A stretch of DNA of 64,000 nucleotides from Microbacterium sp. SLBN-154 (GTDB lineage: Bacteria; Actinomycetota; Actinomycetes; Actinomycetales; Microbacteriaceae), in NCBI RefSeq assembly GCF_006715565.1, contig NZ_VFNL01000001.1, forward strand, positions 1-64,000, in the 5' to 3' direction. A program made the position numbers and the translations under genes. Positions 42,639 through 51,988 of the stretch are shown piece after piece. Position 1 is the first letter of the stretch, and each line of letters starts with the position of its first letter. The notes under the pieces are model-generated. The model saw only the letters and a program-made list of their open reading frames with translations, did not search any database and was not told the origin of the DNA.

Positions 42639-42696
42639 TTGTCGTTCGATACAACAATTGGTCAGCCTAGGTTACCGCGTATCTGTACAACGTTGT
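42639..42696. promoter_or_regulatory. Two dyads before the GH3/DhaKL operon
   Basis: TTGTCGTTCGATACAA (42639-42654) and the perfect palindrome ACAACGTTGT (42687-42696) both have TTGT/ACAA arms. On the minus strand TAGGCT (42671-42666) is a possible -10 with its -35 in the upstream palindrome; the first dyad would lie in the 5' leader. The regulator gene is not adjacent; LacI- or GntR-type binding is possible. Confidence 0.5.
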
Positions 42697-42738
42697 GAAG
42701 ACAATGCGTCGGTCATCCTCGGCGCGTAGCGTGGAGGC

Positions 42739-43629
42739 GTGGCGAATTCAGCACCGCGTGCGCGGCGCACCGAGCGATCGACCGTCCAGCGCTGGGCAGC
42801 ATTCTCATCAGACCCCGCCGGTGGCAACCCCGCCGGGGTCGTGCTGCATGCGGATGGGATGACCGAAGACGAGATGCTCCACGTCGCGGCGGAGGTCGGC
42901 TTCTCCGAGACCGCCTTCGTGACCCGCGGCGACCAGGATGGGCTGTCGATCCGCTACTTCTCCCCTCTCGCCGAAGTGCCCTTCTGCGGCCACGCGTCGG
43001 TGGCGACAGCGGCGGCTCTGGCCGAGGTCCGCGGTGCCGGCGGGTATTTCTTCGCCACCCCCGTGGGACAGGTCGAGATTGCCGTGGCCGACGCCGACGG
43101 AGGGCGCATCGTACGCTTCACCAGCGTCGACCCCTTCGTCGAGGGCCTCCCCGCCGACACACGGACGCGCATCCTCTCGGTCCTGCATCTGGATCCGGCC
43201 GACCTCGACCCCGCGTACGCGCCGGCGCTGGCGTACGCGGGCAACCGGCATCCGCTTCTCGTCGTGCGCTCTCGCGCCGCCCTGGATCGCATGGCATTCG
43301 ACCCCGCGGCCGCGCGTGCCCTGATGGATGCCGAGGGCTGGCCGGCCACGATCATCGTCGCCTGGCCGGAGGCCCCCGACCGGTGGCACGTGCGCAATGT
43401 CTTCCCCGTAGGGAAGATCAGCGAAGACCCCGCGACAGGAGCCGGCGCCGCAGCCCTCGGCGGGTACCTGCGGGAGACGCGGGCGGTGACACCCCCGCAG
43501 CGCATCCGGATCTTCCAGGGATCGCACGTGGGACGACCCAGCGAGCTGACCGTGGACATCCCCGCCACGGGTGGGATCGTCGTGTCCGGCTCGGCGGTCC
43601 GCCTGCCCGACCCCGCGACCCCCGCCTGA
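42739..43629 (+). CDS. PhzF family isomerase/epimerase-like protein
   Basis: 296 aa, two-domain PhzF fold: AAFSSDPAGGNPAGVVL, EVGFSETAFV (catalytic Glu), RYFSPLAEVPFCGHA and EDPATGAGAAALGGYL. PhzF proteins isomerise or epimerise small amphipathic substrates; most are of unknown role and no phenazine genes are near. GTG 42739 has TAGCGT 6 nt upstream (leaderless) and GGAGG just before it. Confidence 0.87.
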   Translation: MANSAPRARRTERSTVQRWAAFSSDPAGGNPAGVVLHADGMTEDEMLHVAAEVGFSETAFVTRGDQDGLSIRYFSPLAEVPFCGHASVATAAALAEVRGAGGYFFATPVGQVEIAVADADGGRIVRFTSVDPFVEGLPADTRTRILSVLHLDPADLDPAYAPALAYAGNRHPLLVVRSRAALDRMAFDPAAARALMDAEGWPATIIVAWPEAPDRWHVRNVFPVGKISEDPATGAGAAALGGYLRETRAVTPPQRIRIFQGSHVGRPSELTVDIPATGGIVVSGSAVRLPDPATPA

Positions 43630-43695
43630 TCCCTTACGCCTCCGGGCGACGATCGTCCAGTGCTTTACCCGGCGTTCCGCACACGCCAAGGTGGG

Positions 43696-44943
43696 ATGGT
43701 GCCTTCTGCAGACGATCTCGGCGCCTGGGTGGCGCAGCAACGCTGGTACGCGGGGAAAAGCCACGAGCCCCGCTTCCGGCTCCTCGACACCCAGTCGACG
43801 CCTCACGCGACCCGGTACCTGCTGATGGATGACGCCGGCGCTCGACCGGTGCTCTACCACGTGCCCGTCTCGAGCGTGCCGACGGCCCCCGACACCCCCG
43901 CGCTCATCGCGCGGACAGGCGAGGGCTGCGAGATCGATGCGACGCAGCATCCGCCGTTCGCGACCGCGACCCTTGAAGCCATGGGGGTCGACGTCAGCCG
44001 CGTGACCGGCAGCCGTGTGCTCACCGGTGAGCAGTCGAACACCTCGATCGTCTTCGATGAGGACGGTCAGCCCACCATCATCCTGAAGCTGTTCCGCACC
44101 CTGCACGACGGGGAGAATCCGGATGTCACGGTGCAGCGCGCCCTGAGCGCCGCCGGGTCGCCCTTCGTTCCGAAGTTCCTCGGCAGCGTCGACGCCGAGT
44201 GGCCCGACAGCGGAATGATCGAGGGGGTCGCCCGCGGAACGCTCGGTTTCGCGCAGGAGTTCCTCCCGGGCGTCCGCGACGGGTGGGCCATCGCGCTCGA
44301 AGCGGCGCGTGAAGGGCGCGACTTCACCGACGCCGCGCGCGATCTGGGCACAGCCGTCGCTGGAGTGCACGGAGCGCTTGGCGACGCTCTCGGCACTGCC
44401 GACGGCGGTCCGGAAGCGGTTCTGGCAGCCGGCGTCACGTGGCGCCGCCGTCTGTCGATTGCCGTGAACGAGGTGCCCGCCGTCGCTGACCGCGCCGAAG
44501 CGATCGAGGCGGTCTACGACGCCGCGCTCGCCCGCCCCTGGCCGAGGCTGCAGCGGATCCACGGCGATCTGCACCTGGGCCAGGTGCTTGCCGTCCCCGG
44601 CGCCGGGTGGCGCATCGTCGACTTCGAGGGCGAGCCCCTGCGGCCCATGCACGAGCGCGCCGTGCCCGACCTGCCCTTGCGCGACGTCGCGGGCATGCTC
44701 CGTTCCTTCGATTACGCGGGCGCGGTCGGCGGAGCAGCGGATGCTGCGGGGTGGGCCGCTGCCTGCCGCGCCGCCTTCGTCGAGGCCTATGCCGGCGCGG
44801 ACGGATCGGTGGGCCTGGACCCGGTGATCCTGCGTGCGCTCGTCCTCGACAAGGCCGTGTACGAATCCATCTACGAGGCGCGCAACCGCCCCACCTGGCT
44901 GCCGGTGCCGCTGGCCGGCATCGACGCCGCGCTCGCGGGCTGA
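43696..44943 (+). CDS. mak: Maltokinase (Mak)
   Basis: 415 aa, aminoglycoside-phosphotransferase fold. WVAQQRWYAGKSHEPRF is the N-terminal cap of maltokinases; SRVLTGEQSNTSIVF is the nucleotide loop, and HGDLHLGQVL plus IVDFEGEP hold the catalytic and Mg-binding Asp. It makes maltose 1-phosphate for the GlgE pathway from maltose supplied by TreS, whose gene converges on this one 29 nt away. ATG 43696 is taken; GTG 43699 fits the AAGGTG ribosome site slightly better. Confidence 0.9.
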   Translation: MVPSADDLGAWVAQQRWYAGKSHEPRFRLLDTQSTPHATRYLLMDDAGARPVLYHVPVSSVPTAPDTPALIARTGEGCEIDATQHPPFATATLEAMGVDVSRVTGSRVLTGEQSNTSIVFDEDGQPTIILKLFRTLHDGENPDVTVQRALSAAGSPFVPKFLGSVDAEWPDSGMIEGVARGTLGFAQEFLPGVRDGWAIALEAAREGRDFTDAARDLGTAVAGVHGALGDALGTADGGPEAVLAAGVTWRRRLSIAVNEVPAVADRAEAIEAVYDAALARPWPRLQRIHGDLHLGQVLAVPGAGWRIVDFEGEPLRPMHERAVPDLPLRDVAGMLRSFDYAGAVGGAADAAGWAAACRAAFVEAYAGADGSVGLDPVILRALVLDKAVYESIYEARNRPTWLPVPLAGIDAALAG

Positions 44944-44972
44944 GGGCCCGGCCGCGTCATCCGATCAGAGCC

Positions 44973-47288
44973 TCATCCGATCAGGCCCTCGTCCTCGTCG
45001 GGCTCACCGGGCTCGAGGAGGAGGAACACCGCGCCGTAGGCGGGCAGCGACACGGTGAAGCTCTGCAGGTCGTCGACGTGGCCGATCACCTCGCCGCTCG
45101 CGGCGTCGCGCACCTCCGACCGCCGCACGAGCTGCTTGGAGCGCACTGTTCCCTCGACCGGTTCACCGGCGAAGTTCAGCACCGTCACCTGCAGCGGCGC
45201 ATCGGGGTCATGCGCGCCGTCGTCGAGACGGTGCACGAGCACGAGCATCCCGTGGTGGGCGACCTCGGGTACATCGACCTGCGTCGCGGTGGCGATGCCG
45301 TGCCGGCGACGCAGCTCGATGATCTGCGACAGCCGCGAGGCGAAGGACTCCTCGTCGGTGAACTGCGCCGGGAGCGATCCGTACAGCGAGCGACCGCGGG
45401 GCATACCGGCCGCGGAGCGGGTCGCCTGCGGATCGACGTCGAGGAGGTCGTGCGCGCCCCGCTCGATCCAGCGCGTGTCGCCGGAGGAGATGAGGTCGGC
45501 GACCTGGGCGGCCGGGACCGTCAGCATGCCGACGAGGTCCCAGCCCGAGAGGGCGAAGACCCCGGGCTGCCAGGCGTTGTAGGCGCACAGCAGCAGGTGG
45601 GCGTCGCGGATCGCGGGGATGTCGGCGTCGGTGATGTCATCGAGCCGCGTCGCGCCGCGGGCGGCGGCGATGAGCGAGGTCGTCGTGCAGGCGATGCCGT
45701 TCTGGGTGAAGACGCGGTTGAAGTCGGCGGTGCCGGTGAGGCTCTCGGTGAGCTCGGCGCGGACAATCTCGGCGAGCTCGCTGCCGCTCACCTCCCGCCC
45801 GCGGAACCGATACTCCTCATCGGCGTGCCGGGTGGCCCAGTGGACGAGCTCGTAGGTGAGCTCATCGTGGTTCTGCAGGCCGTGCACCAGCTGCACCGGC
45901 TGCACCCCGAGCTCGAGGGAAGACGTGAGGGCGAGGCGCAGGAAGTCGGTGCGCCCCGTCGCCAGGGCGTGGTGGTAGCCCGGGCGTCCGATGAAGTCGT
46001 AGGAGAGGTCGGCGCCCACCGCGCCGGTGTCGCGGATGTCTTCGATGGTGAGGTTCAGCTCTTGGAAGGTGAACCCGCCGACTTTGCGCACCATGCCGGC
46101 GATGATGTGATTCGCCGCGTGCGAGAGGGGGTGACCCTCCGACCAGGCGGGGAGTCCCTCGGTGCTCTTCTCCACGCCGAGGAAGCCGTTGGCGTCCAGG
46201 CGCAGGGCGCTCGTGCCGAGCTCGCCGAGCGAGTGCAGGGCGTCGCCGATCACGAGGCGCATGCCCGCGAAGGTCGGGTCGAGCCAGTTGATCGAGGGCT
46301 GGCCCTGCTTGAAGTAGTGCAGGTACACCCAGCGGCGGGTGACGCCGTCCGGCCCGAGCACCGGCGCCGTCGCGCTCCAGTTGGTCTCCTTCACCCCCGG
46401 GGTGTAGAAGATGACGCGCTGCAGCGCACCGATGATGTAGCCGCGCTCGGCGAGCTCGTGCTCGGTCGCGGGGTCGAGGTTGACGCTGTCGACGTCGCCC
46501 GGGACGTCGGGGAGGAGCGCCCAGTCCTCCTCGAGGATCTCGACCATGTGGTAGATGCCGGGGTAGTCCTTGAACCCCATCTCGGCGAGGCGGAAGTCGG
46601 CGCCCTTCCCGGTGTGACCGGGCACGATGTCGTCGATGATGCTGCCGCCGTGGGTGTCGGCGGTGTCGCAGAGCGCGCGGAACTCGTCCTCGGTGCCGAA
46701 TGCCGAGTCGATCGCCGTGCTGATGCGGTCGAAGTGGCCGTCGACGCTCGGGGTCTCGAGCCACCCGGCGATGCCCCCGGCGCGCTTGACCGGACCGGTG
46801 TGAATGGCGGTGATACCCACCCGTTCGAACGCCGACCACAGGGCGTCGTCGCCGAGAGCGGCGAGGAACGACTGGCCGGGCCGCGTGATGAGCGAGATCG
46901 GATAGGCGGTGAACCACACATCGCTGGTCGCGATGGCGCGGCGCGCATCGGGGCGGGCGTAGGGATTACGCCACATCGACGGCTGCCCCGACAGCTGCCG
47001 GGCCAGCACGTCGGCATCCTTCAGCATCGACTGGCGCACCAGCCACTCGACGTACGACGGGTTCGTGCCGTTCGCCGTGCGGGGGTCGGTCGTGACCCGG
47101 CGCACGCGGCCGCCGCCGCGCAGGTGGTCGCGGGGCCGCAGCCGGCGCGGACGGGCGGGGTACCGCTGCTCGTCGTAGCTGATCTCGGGGGTCTCGGGAT
47201 CGGAGGTGTCGTCGTTGAGTTCTTGGAGGAGGGGGAGGTCGATAGGGCCGGTGTAGAGCTCCTCCGGCCGATACTCGTCGCGCGCCAT
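44973..47288 (-). CDS. treS: Trehalose synthase-like GH13 enzyme (TreS)
   Basis: 771 aa GH13 protein. Catalytic residues are present: nucleophile Asp in ALRLDANGF, acid/base Glu in [12 protein letters not shown], third Asp in QNHDELTYE. Conserved region I is altered: [11 protein letters not shown], with Gly where DxxxNH has Asn. The N-terminus ([33 protein letters not shown]) differs from the common TreS, so it may belong to a separate actinobacterial TreS subfamily. Likely interconverts maltose and trehalose; adjacency to mak supports this. ATG 47288 has TACGGT 6 nt upstream. Other GH13 transglycosylases remain possible. Confidence 0.78.
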   Translation of the reverse strand: MARDEYRPEELYTGPIDLPLLQELNDDTSDPETPEISYDEQRYPARPRRLRPRDHLRGGGRVRRVTTDPRTANGTNPSYVEWLVRQSMLKDADVLARQLSGQPSMWRNPYARPDARRAIATSDVWFTAYPISLITRPGQSFLAALGDDALWSAFERVGITAIHTGPVKRAGGIAGWLETPSVDGHFDRISTAIDSAFGTEDEFRALCDTADTHGGSIIDDIVPGHTGKGADFRLAEMGFKDYPGIYHMVEILEEDWALLPDVPGDVDSVNLDPATEHELAERGYIIGALQRVIFYTPGVKETNWSATAPVLGPDGVTRRWVYLHYFKQGQPSINWLDPTFAGMRLVIGDALHSLGELGTSALRLDANGFLGVEKSTEGLPAWSEGHPLSHAANHIIAGMVRKVGGFTFQELNLTIEDIRDTGAVGADLSYDFIGRPGYHHALATGRTDFLRLALTSSLELGVQPVQLVHGLQNHDELTYELVHWATRHADEEYRFRGREVSGSELAEIVRAELTESLTGTADFNRVFTQNGIACTTTSLIAAARGATRLDDITDADIPAIRDAHLLLCAYNAWQPGVFALSGWDLVGMLTVPAAQVADLISSGDTRWIERGAHDLLDVDPQATRSAAGMPRGRSLYGSLPAQFTDEESFASRLSQIIELRRRHGIATATQVDVPEVAHHGMLVLVHRLDDGAHDPDAPLQVTVLNFAGEPVEGTVRSKQLVRRSEVRDAASGEVIGHVDDLQSFTVSLPAYGAVFLLLEPGEPDEDEGLIG

Positions 47289-47452
47289 CCTTCGACCGTA
47301 CGTACTCGACGACTCGGATGCGACCCCTGGCGTGTCGTGCTGTTGACGGGTAGGGGCCGCCACCGCCCCCGCGCCCCCGCGTCGAAACCGACCTCCCCCG
47401 TCGAAACCGATCGTGACGCGATGGGTATCGACGGCGGACGTGGGTTACGGCG

Positions 47453-47488
47453 CTGCGCGCGGCCTGCACGCTGCGCGCGGCCTGCACG
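47453..47488. repeat. Two tandem 18-bp repeats
   Basis: CTGCGCGCGGCCTGCACG is repeated exactly at 47453-47470 and 47471-47488, followed by a decayed third copy. It lies just past the end of the universal stress gene. A shorter direct repeat CGTCGAAACCGA is nearby at 47380-47391 and 47399-47410. Confidence 0.75.
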
Positions 47489-47499
47489 TGGCGCGCGGG

Positions 47500-48339
47500 T
47501 CAGCGCACCGCGGCGGTCACCGTCGCGAGGTGGGTGAGGACGTCGTAGCTGACCGATCCCAGGACGAAGCGGCGGAACGCGCCGCGGCCGTGAGTGCCGA
47601 CGACGACCAGCCGCGCTGTCGCCGCGTGGCGGTTGATCATCTCTGCCGGGTAGCCGCGCTCCGCGCGCGCGACGATCTCGAGGTCGGGATAGCGACTGCG
47701 GAGCCCCGCGAGGGCGATCGACAGCGTCTCCTCCGTGAGCGCCTGCATGTTCTGCAGGTACTGCTCGGGGTACGTGCCGCGGTTGCCCGGCGCGGGAAGC
47801 GGCACCCACGCGCCGACGGCGATGAGCGGCTCGCCGAGACGGTCGGCTTCGGCGGCCGCCCAGGCGACGGCGTGCTCGGAGGTCTCAGAGCCGTCGACGC
47901 CGACGACCACTCCGCGGCGCTCACCGAGATCGAAATCGGGGACGACGACCACCGGGCACGGCGCGGCCGAGACGATGCGGAAGCCGTGCGGGCCGCGCGT
48001 GGCTCCGGCCCGGGGGCCGCGGTGGTCGCTGCCGATCACCAGCAGCGCGGCGCCCTCGGCGGCGGCGATGAGCTTCTCGGTCGGGTTACCGCGTTCGACG
48101 ACCACCTCGACCTCGACTCCGGCGGCGCGCAGACCCGCCGCGGTCGCTTCGGCCCGCTCCCGCATCTCGGTGAGAAGCCGGTCGACGAGGGTATCCTCGC
48201 CGACGACACCCACCGCGCCGCCCAGGATCGACACCAGCCTCAGCCGCTGTCGTCGATCGCGGGCGCGGGACGCCGCCCACGCCACCGCGCGGTCGGCCAC
48301 GGGCGCGTCGGTCACACCGACCGCGATCACCTCGGACAT
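47500..48339 (-). CDS. Tandem universal stress protein (UspA)
   Basis: 279 aa, two UspA domains. The second has GVVVGVDGSETSEHAVAWAA and the ATP-binding GTHGRGAFRRFVLGSVSYDVL (GxxGxG pattern with G-S). The first is more degenerate (IAVGVTDAPVADRAVAWAA, VIGSDHRGPRAG). Two-domain, ATP-binding UspA proteins are typical of actinobacterial dormancy and stress responses. GAGGAG precedes ATG 48339. Confidence 0.9.
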   Translation of the reverse strand: MSEVIAVGVTDAPVADRAVAWAASRARDRRQRLRLVSILGGAVGVVGEDTLVDRLLTEMRERAEATAAGLRAAGVEVEVVVERGNPTEKLIAAAEGAALLVIGSDHRGPRAGATRGPHGFRIVSAAPCPVVVVPDFDLGERRGVVVGVDGSETSEHAVAWAAAEADRLGEPLIAVGAWVPLPAPGNRGTYPEQYLQNMQALTEETLSIALAGLRSRYPDLEIVARAERGYPAEMINRHAATARLVVVGTHGRGAFRRFVLGSVSYDVLTHLATVTAAVR

Positions 48340-48392
48340 CGTCGTCTCCTCTTCTTGTTGCTCATCCCCTCCCTCCCCGCGAAGCGGGATGG

Positions 48393-48749
48393 TCAGGACA
48401 GGAGTTTCGCCTTCGCGGCGGTGAACTCCTCGTCGGTGAGCACGCCGCTCTGCTTGAGCGCGGCGAGCTGCTGCAGACGGGCGATCATGTCATCGCCTCC
48501 GCCGGCGGCCGGAGCGGATGCCACGGGGGCGGCCTGCGGCATCTGTGCGGCGACCGCGGCCTGCGCCGCCGCATCGAGCTGCGCCTGCTGCTGCGCGGCC
48601 TGGTACTGCTCCTGCTCGTACTGCGCCTGCGCCTTGCGCTCCCGCGAGCCCTGCATCGAGCCGCTCACGGCCGAGGCGGTTCCCGCGACCACGGCGGTGC
48701 GCGCGGCGAGGCCCAGCAGGCCCGGACGTCCCATGCGTCGGAACGGCAT
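48393..48749 (-). CDS. SHOCT domain protein
   Basis: 118 aa. An N-terminal GLLGLAARTAVVAGTASAVSG segment, a Gln/Ala-rich coil (QYEQEQYQAAQQQAQLDAAAQ), and a C-terminal SHOCT motif: IARLQQLAALKQSGVLTDEEFTAAKAKLLS. SHOCT is an oligomerisation motif. It starts 1 nt after the stop of the DUF6325-like gene, with GAGGAG upstream; the pair is commonly linked in actinobacteria. Confidence 0.87.
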   Translation of the reverse strand: MPFRRMGRPGLLGLAARTAVVAGTASAVSGSMQGSRERKAQAQYEQEQYQAAQQQAQLDAAAQAAVAAQMPQAAPVASAPAAGGGDDMIARLQQLAALKQSGVLTDEEFTAAKAKLLS

Positions 48750-48750
48750 G

Positions 48751-49182
48751 TCAGTTCTCCTCTGCGTCGATCATGTCGGCCACGGCGTTGACGACCGGGG
48801 CGGGGATGCGCTCGGCCGTGAGCACCGTGCCGCCGCTCTGCGCGACCTTCTCGGCGAGGGCTCGCACGTACGTCATCTCGAGTGCCACGAGCACGGCCGA
48901 GCTGCCGGGCGCGATGAGCTCGGCGAGTTCATCGATGTCCTCCGACGCGGTCAGGCCCGCCGCGAACAGCTCGATGCCCTCGATGCCGAGGGCGTTCTGC
49001 TCCTCCACCTCGATCATCTCGATGTCGCCTTCGGCGGACTTGCGCAGGACGACCAGATCGAGCAGGCGCACGACGCCGGACTCGATGATCTCGCGCAGCG
49101 CCGCCACGGCGTCGGGGTGCGGCCGATCGCTGTCGAAGCCGACCAGATACAGCTCCACCGGCCCGTACCGGAACTCGACCAT
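48751..49182 (-). CDS. DUF6325-like protein
   Basis: 143 aa. MVEFRYGPVELYLVGFDSDRP start, IIESGVVRLLDLVVLRKSAEGDIEMIEVEE and a Gly/Ser-Ala-Val segment GSSAVLVALEMTYVRALAEKV. This is the family I know as DUF6325 (related to DUF1269), usually next to SHOCT proteins. Function unknown. SD GAGAGGA precedes ATG 49182. Confidence 0.75.
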   Translation of the reverse strand: MVEFRYGPVELYLVGFDSDRPHPDAVAALREIIESGVVRLLDLVVLRKSAEGDIEMIEVEEQNALGIEGIELFAAGLTASEDIDELAELIAPGSSAVLVALEMTYVRALAEKVAQSGGTVLTAERIPAPVVNAVADMIDAEEN

Positions 49183-49379
49183 CGGGTGTCCTCTCTCGTC
49201 GCGCCGGGGCGCGCGGCACTCAGCGACACACGGCCCTCGGGATCACCGCCATCCTCTCGCGGAGCGGGTGCCGGGCGCCATCCTCAGATTCCGAGAGCTG
49301 CGTCGACGCCGCCTGAGAGAACGGGGAGTGATCTGCGCTCGCGGAGCCCGCGGCATCCCTCCGAGGGCAGGATGTATGC

Positions 49380-49823
49380 ATGCGTATCGACAAGCTTGCG
49401 ATCTCGAGCCCCGACATCCCCGACCTGGGAGACGTTCCCGAGCGCTTCTCCGCCGACGGCGGCAACGATGTGCCGCGGTTGGAGATCACCGGGGTGCCGG
49501 AGGGCACTCGCGAGGTGGTCGTGATCTCGCACGACCCCGACGCGCCGCTGCCGAACGGCTTCACGCACTGGGTGCTCTACGGCCTGCCGCCGGTGGACCA
49601 GACCGTCGACACCGCCGCCGCGACCACGGGCCCCAACGGCGCGGGAAAGACCGGATGGTACGGACCGCAGCCTCCGCAGGGACACGGCCGTCACCACTAC
49701 TACTTCTGGGTGTACGCGCTCGACCGTGAGGTGACCGGCACCCCCAGTCGTGAGGAGTTCCTGCGCGACTACGCCGACGCCGTCATCGAGCAGAACCGGT
49801 TCGTGGGGCACTTCCAGCGCTGA
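49380..49823 (+). CDS. YbhB/YbcL family PEBP-like protein
   Basis: 147 aa. Phosphatidylethanolamine-binding-protein fold with the DPDAPLPNGFTHWVLYGLPP motif and GWYGPQPPQGHGRHHYYFWVYAL anion-binding region. No signal peptide. The bacterial role is unknown. The 197-bp gap before it holds no further gene. Confidence 0.88.
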   Translation: MRIDKLAISSPDIPDLGDVPERFSADGGNDVPRLEITGVPEGTREVVVISHDPDAPLPNGFTHWVLYGLPPVDQTVDTAAATTGPNGAGKTGWYGPQPPQGHGRHHYYFWVYALDREVTGTPSREEFLRDYADAVIEQNRFVGHFQR

Positions 49824-49829
49824 GGCGGC

Positions 49830-50450
49830 TCAGCCCCGCGCGATGAGGGCCGAAACCGCGGCGAGACCTTCGTCGTCGTCGAAGTCGTCGCCGATCGCCA
49901 CGGTGGCGACCCCCGCGTCGAGGAAGTCCTGGGCGACGCGGACGGTCATCCCACCCGTCACGACGAATCGTTGATCGGGGAAGGGCCCGCGCATCGCGCG
50001 AATCCAAGAGGCCCCCAGCACCGAGGCGGGGAACGCCTTCACCCAGTGGAGGCCGAGACGTCGCGCAGCGAGGATCTCGGAGGCCGTCGCGACACCCGGA
50101 AGGTGGGGAAGGGACCGTTCGGCGCTGGCGCGCACCACGTCGGGATCGAGTCCGGGCGAGACGGTGTACGCCGCGCCAGCCCGCTGCACCTCGTCGAGCT
50201 GCTCGACGGAGGCGACCGTGCCGGCTCCGACCTCGAGCCCGCGTTCGCTGGCGGCATCGATCACAGCCCGGAGCGTCGGCATCGCGTCGCGACTCTGGAC
50301 GGGGATCTCGACGTTGCGCACACCCGCGTCCCAGGCGCGGGTCGCGCGGGCGACCGCGCGCGCAGGATCGAGGTTTCGGAACACGCCCATGATCGGCTGG
50401 TCTGCGAGGGCCGACGCGAAGTAGGCGTCGGTCGGAGAAGCAGGGGTCAC
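49830..50450 (-). CDS. eda: KDPG/KHG aldolase
   Basis: 206 aa TIM barrel. Schiff-base Lys in LHWVKAFPASVLG, Glu in VRNVEIPVQS, and GAGTV/VTGGMT phosphate-binding segments. It cleaves 2-keto-3-deoxy-6-phosphogluconate (or KDPGal) to pyruvate and glyceraldehyde 3-phosphate. GTG 50450 overlaps the kinase stop (GTGA), so the two steps are co-expressed. Confidence 0.9.
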   Translation of the reverse strand: MTPASPTDAYFASALADQPIMGVFRNLDPARAVARATRAWDAGVRNVEIPVQSRDAMPTLRAVIDAASERGLEVGAGTVASVEQLDEVQRAGAAYTVSPGLDPDVVRASAERSLPHLPGVATASEILAARRLGLHWVKAFPASVLGASWIRAMRGPFPDQRFVVTGGMTVRVAQDFLDAGVATVAIGDDFDDDEGLAAVSALIARG

Positions 50451-51424
50451 GTCGCAGTCCTTTCGGGAGAGTCCGTCGCGGGGGCGAAGGGCGCAGGGCT
50501 GTGGCCCGGCCGCACGTCGTCGCGGCTGCCGATCGTCCAGGCTGCCGACGCGTGCCCGCGCAACAGGCGATCTCGCGGCGCCTCCCCGCGGATCAACCCC
50601 GCGAGGTAGCCGCCCGCGAAGGCGTCCCCAGCGCCGATGAGTTCCACCGGTGAGGCGGCGGGGGTGGCGACGAAGGTGGTCGTCGGGGCAGGCCCGCGCC
50701 GCGACAGCTCAGAGGCCCCAACGGCGCCGTCCTTCACCACGACGAGGGGGACGGAGTCGAGCAGGTCGAAGACGTCCGTCGCCGTGGGTGTGCCCCACAA
50801 CTCCTGCGCTTCGTCGAGTCCGACGAAGACCAGGTCGGCCTCGCGCGCGATCCCCGCGAGCGGCTCGGCCGCCTGCGCGACCGGCCAGAGTCGGGCCCGG
50901 AAGTTCACATCGAACGACACCGAGACGCCATGATTCCGGCATCCGGCGATGAGCGCGCCCACCATCTCGGCGGCGCTGTCGGAGATCGCCGCAGTGATGC
51001 CCGAGACGTGCACCCAGTCGACACGGTCGAGGGGGAAGCGCGCGACGTCGGCCGGCGACAGGTGCGATGCGGCCGAGTTCGCGCGGTAGTAGTGCATCAC
51101 CGATCCGCCGTCGGGGAGCGTGTCCTTCACGTACATGCCGGTCACGTGCTCCGGATCCACGAGCACGCTCGAGACGTCCACCCCACCCCGATCGAGGTCT
51201 GCCCTCACCTTGCGCCCGAAGGGATCCGCGCCCACCCGTGACGCCCACGCGACCGAGATGCCCTGTGCCGCCAGGTGCAGGGCGACGTTGCCCTCGGCGC
51301 CGCCGGTGTGAACGGCCAGCCGGGGCGGCTCGGCGTCGGAGGCGAGGTCGCCGAGCGGTAGCGCGACCGCCAGCCCCTCCCCCACGCAGAGGACCTCGAA
51401 GCCGTCGCCGCGCGCGATGTTCAT
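50447..51424 (-). CDS. kdgK: PfkB family kinase, 2-keto-3-deoxygluconate kinase type
   Basis: 325 aa ribokinase fold. Gly-rich start VHTGGAEGNVALHLAAQG, and the catalytic Asp in ELIGAGDAFAGGYLAG (GAGD). The adjacent Eda points to 2-keto-3-deoxygluconate (or galactonate) as substrate. A 30-residue tail after residue 295 (RPGHSPAPFAPATD) is Pro/Ala-rich. ATG 51424 overlaps the yaeQ stop (ATGA). Confidence 0.88.
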   Translation of the reverse strand: MNIARGDGFEVLCVGEGLAVALPLGDLASDAEPPRLAVHTGGAEGNVALHLAAQGISVAWASRVGADPFGRKVRADLDRGGVDVSSVLVDPEHVTGMYVKDTLPDGGSVMHYYRANSAASHLSPADVARFPLDRVDWVHVSGITAAISDSAAEMVGALIAGCRNHGVSVSFDVNFRARLWPVAQAAEPLAGIAREADLVFVGLDEAQELWGTPTATDVFDLLDSVPLVVVKDGAVGASELSRRGPAPTTTFVATPAASPVELIGAGDAFAGGYLAGLIRGEAPRDRLLRGHASAAWTIGSRDDVRPGHSPAPFAPATDSPERTAT

Positions 51425-51960
51425 ACGAGCGGCTCGTCGTGGATCGCGGAACTGAGGGCGGTGCCGTTGAGGTCGAGGTAGAGCTGGCGCTCGGTCACCG
51501 ACAGCGTCACGGTGTTGCGCCGAGCCAGCGCCGCGACGGCGGCGTCGATGAAGCCCGGGTCGAAGCTGTGCAGCACGATGTCCTCGGCGCGGTGGATCGT
51601 CTTGCCCGCCACTCCCGCCCGCACCTTCGCCGGATCACGGTGGGTGTACACGGTGGTGCGGTCGGCGAGCTTGCTGCCGAAGTGCAGCCGCCCGGCGTCG
51701 GGCGCCCCGACTTCGATCCACGCCGTGATGCGGCCAGTGGCGTCGCGGATCAGCACGGCGGGTTCCTCGGTGGACGAGATCCCTCCGCTGAAGGCGACGC
51801 CCTCTTCGTACTCGAGCAGGTAGGCCAGGACCCGGGTGACCATGTACGCGTCGGTCTCGGACGGATGCCGCGCTGCGCGCACCGTCACCTTGTCGTAGAC
51901 ACCGCGATCCACATCCGCCAGCTGCACCTCGAAGGTGTGCATCACTGCGCCGGCGGCCAT
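51421..51960 (-). CDS. yaeQ: YaeQ family protein
   Basis: 179 aa, same length as E. coli YaeQ. VMHTFEVQLADVDRGVYDKVTVRAARHPSET is followed by EPAVLIRDATGRITAWIEVGAPDAGRL, the PD-(D/E)xK-like core with Asp, Glu. YaeQ has a nuclease-like fold but unknown function. ATG 51960 is used (TAGGCT 8 nt upstream, no SD); ATG 51942 is an alternative. It is the first gene of a yaeQ-kdgK-eda operon, an uncommon pairing. Confidence 0.87.
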   Translation of the reverse strand: MAAGAVMHTFEVQLADVDRGVYDKVTVRAARHPSETDAYMVTRVLAYLLEYEEGVAFSGGISSTEEPAVLIRDATGRITAWIEVGAPDAGRLHFGSKLADRTTVYTHRDPAKVRAGVAGKTIHRAEDIVLHSFDPGFIDAAVAALARRNTVTLSVTERQLYLDLNGTALSSAIHDEPLV

Positions 51961-51988
51961 GGTCGTCAAGCCTACGGGCAGGCAGTCC

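Noticed and set aside
42739..43629. PhzF as part of phenazine biosynthesis
   Set aside because: No other phz gene is nearby, and PhzF-fold proteins are widespread with other roles.
44607..47537. A very long open frame antisense to treS
   Set aside because: Same reason: composition typical of a shadow frame; the opposite strand carries a clear GH13 enzyme with catalytic motifs.
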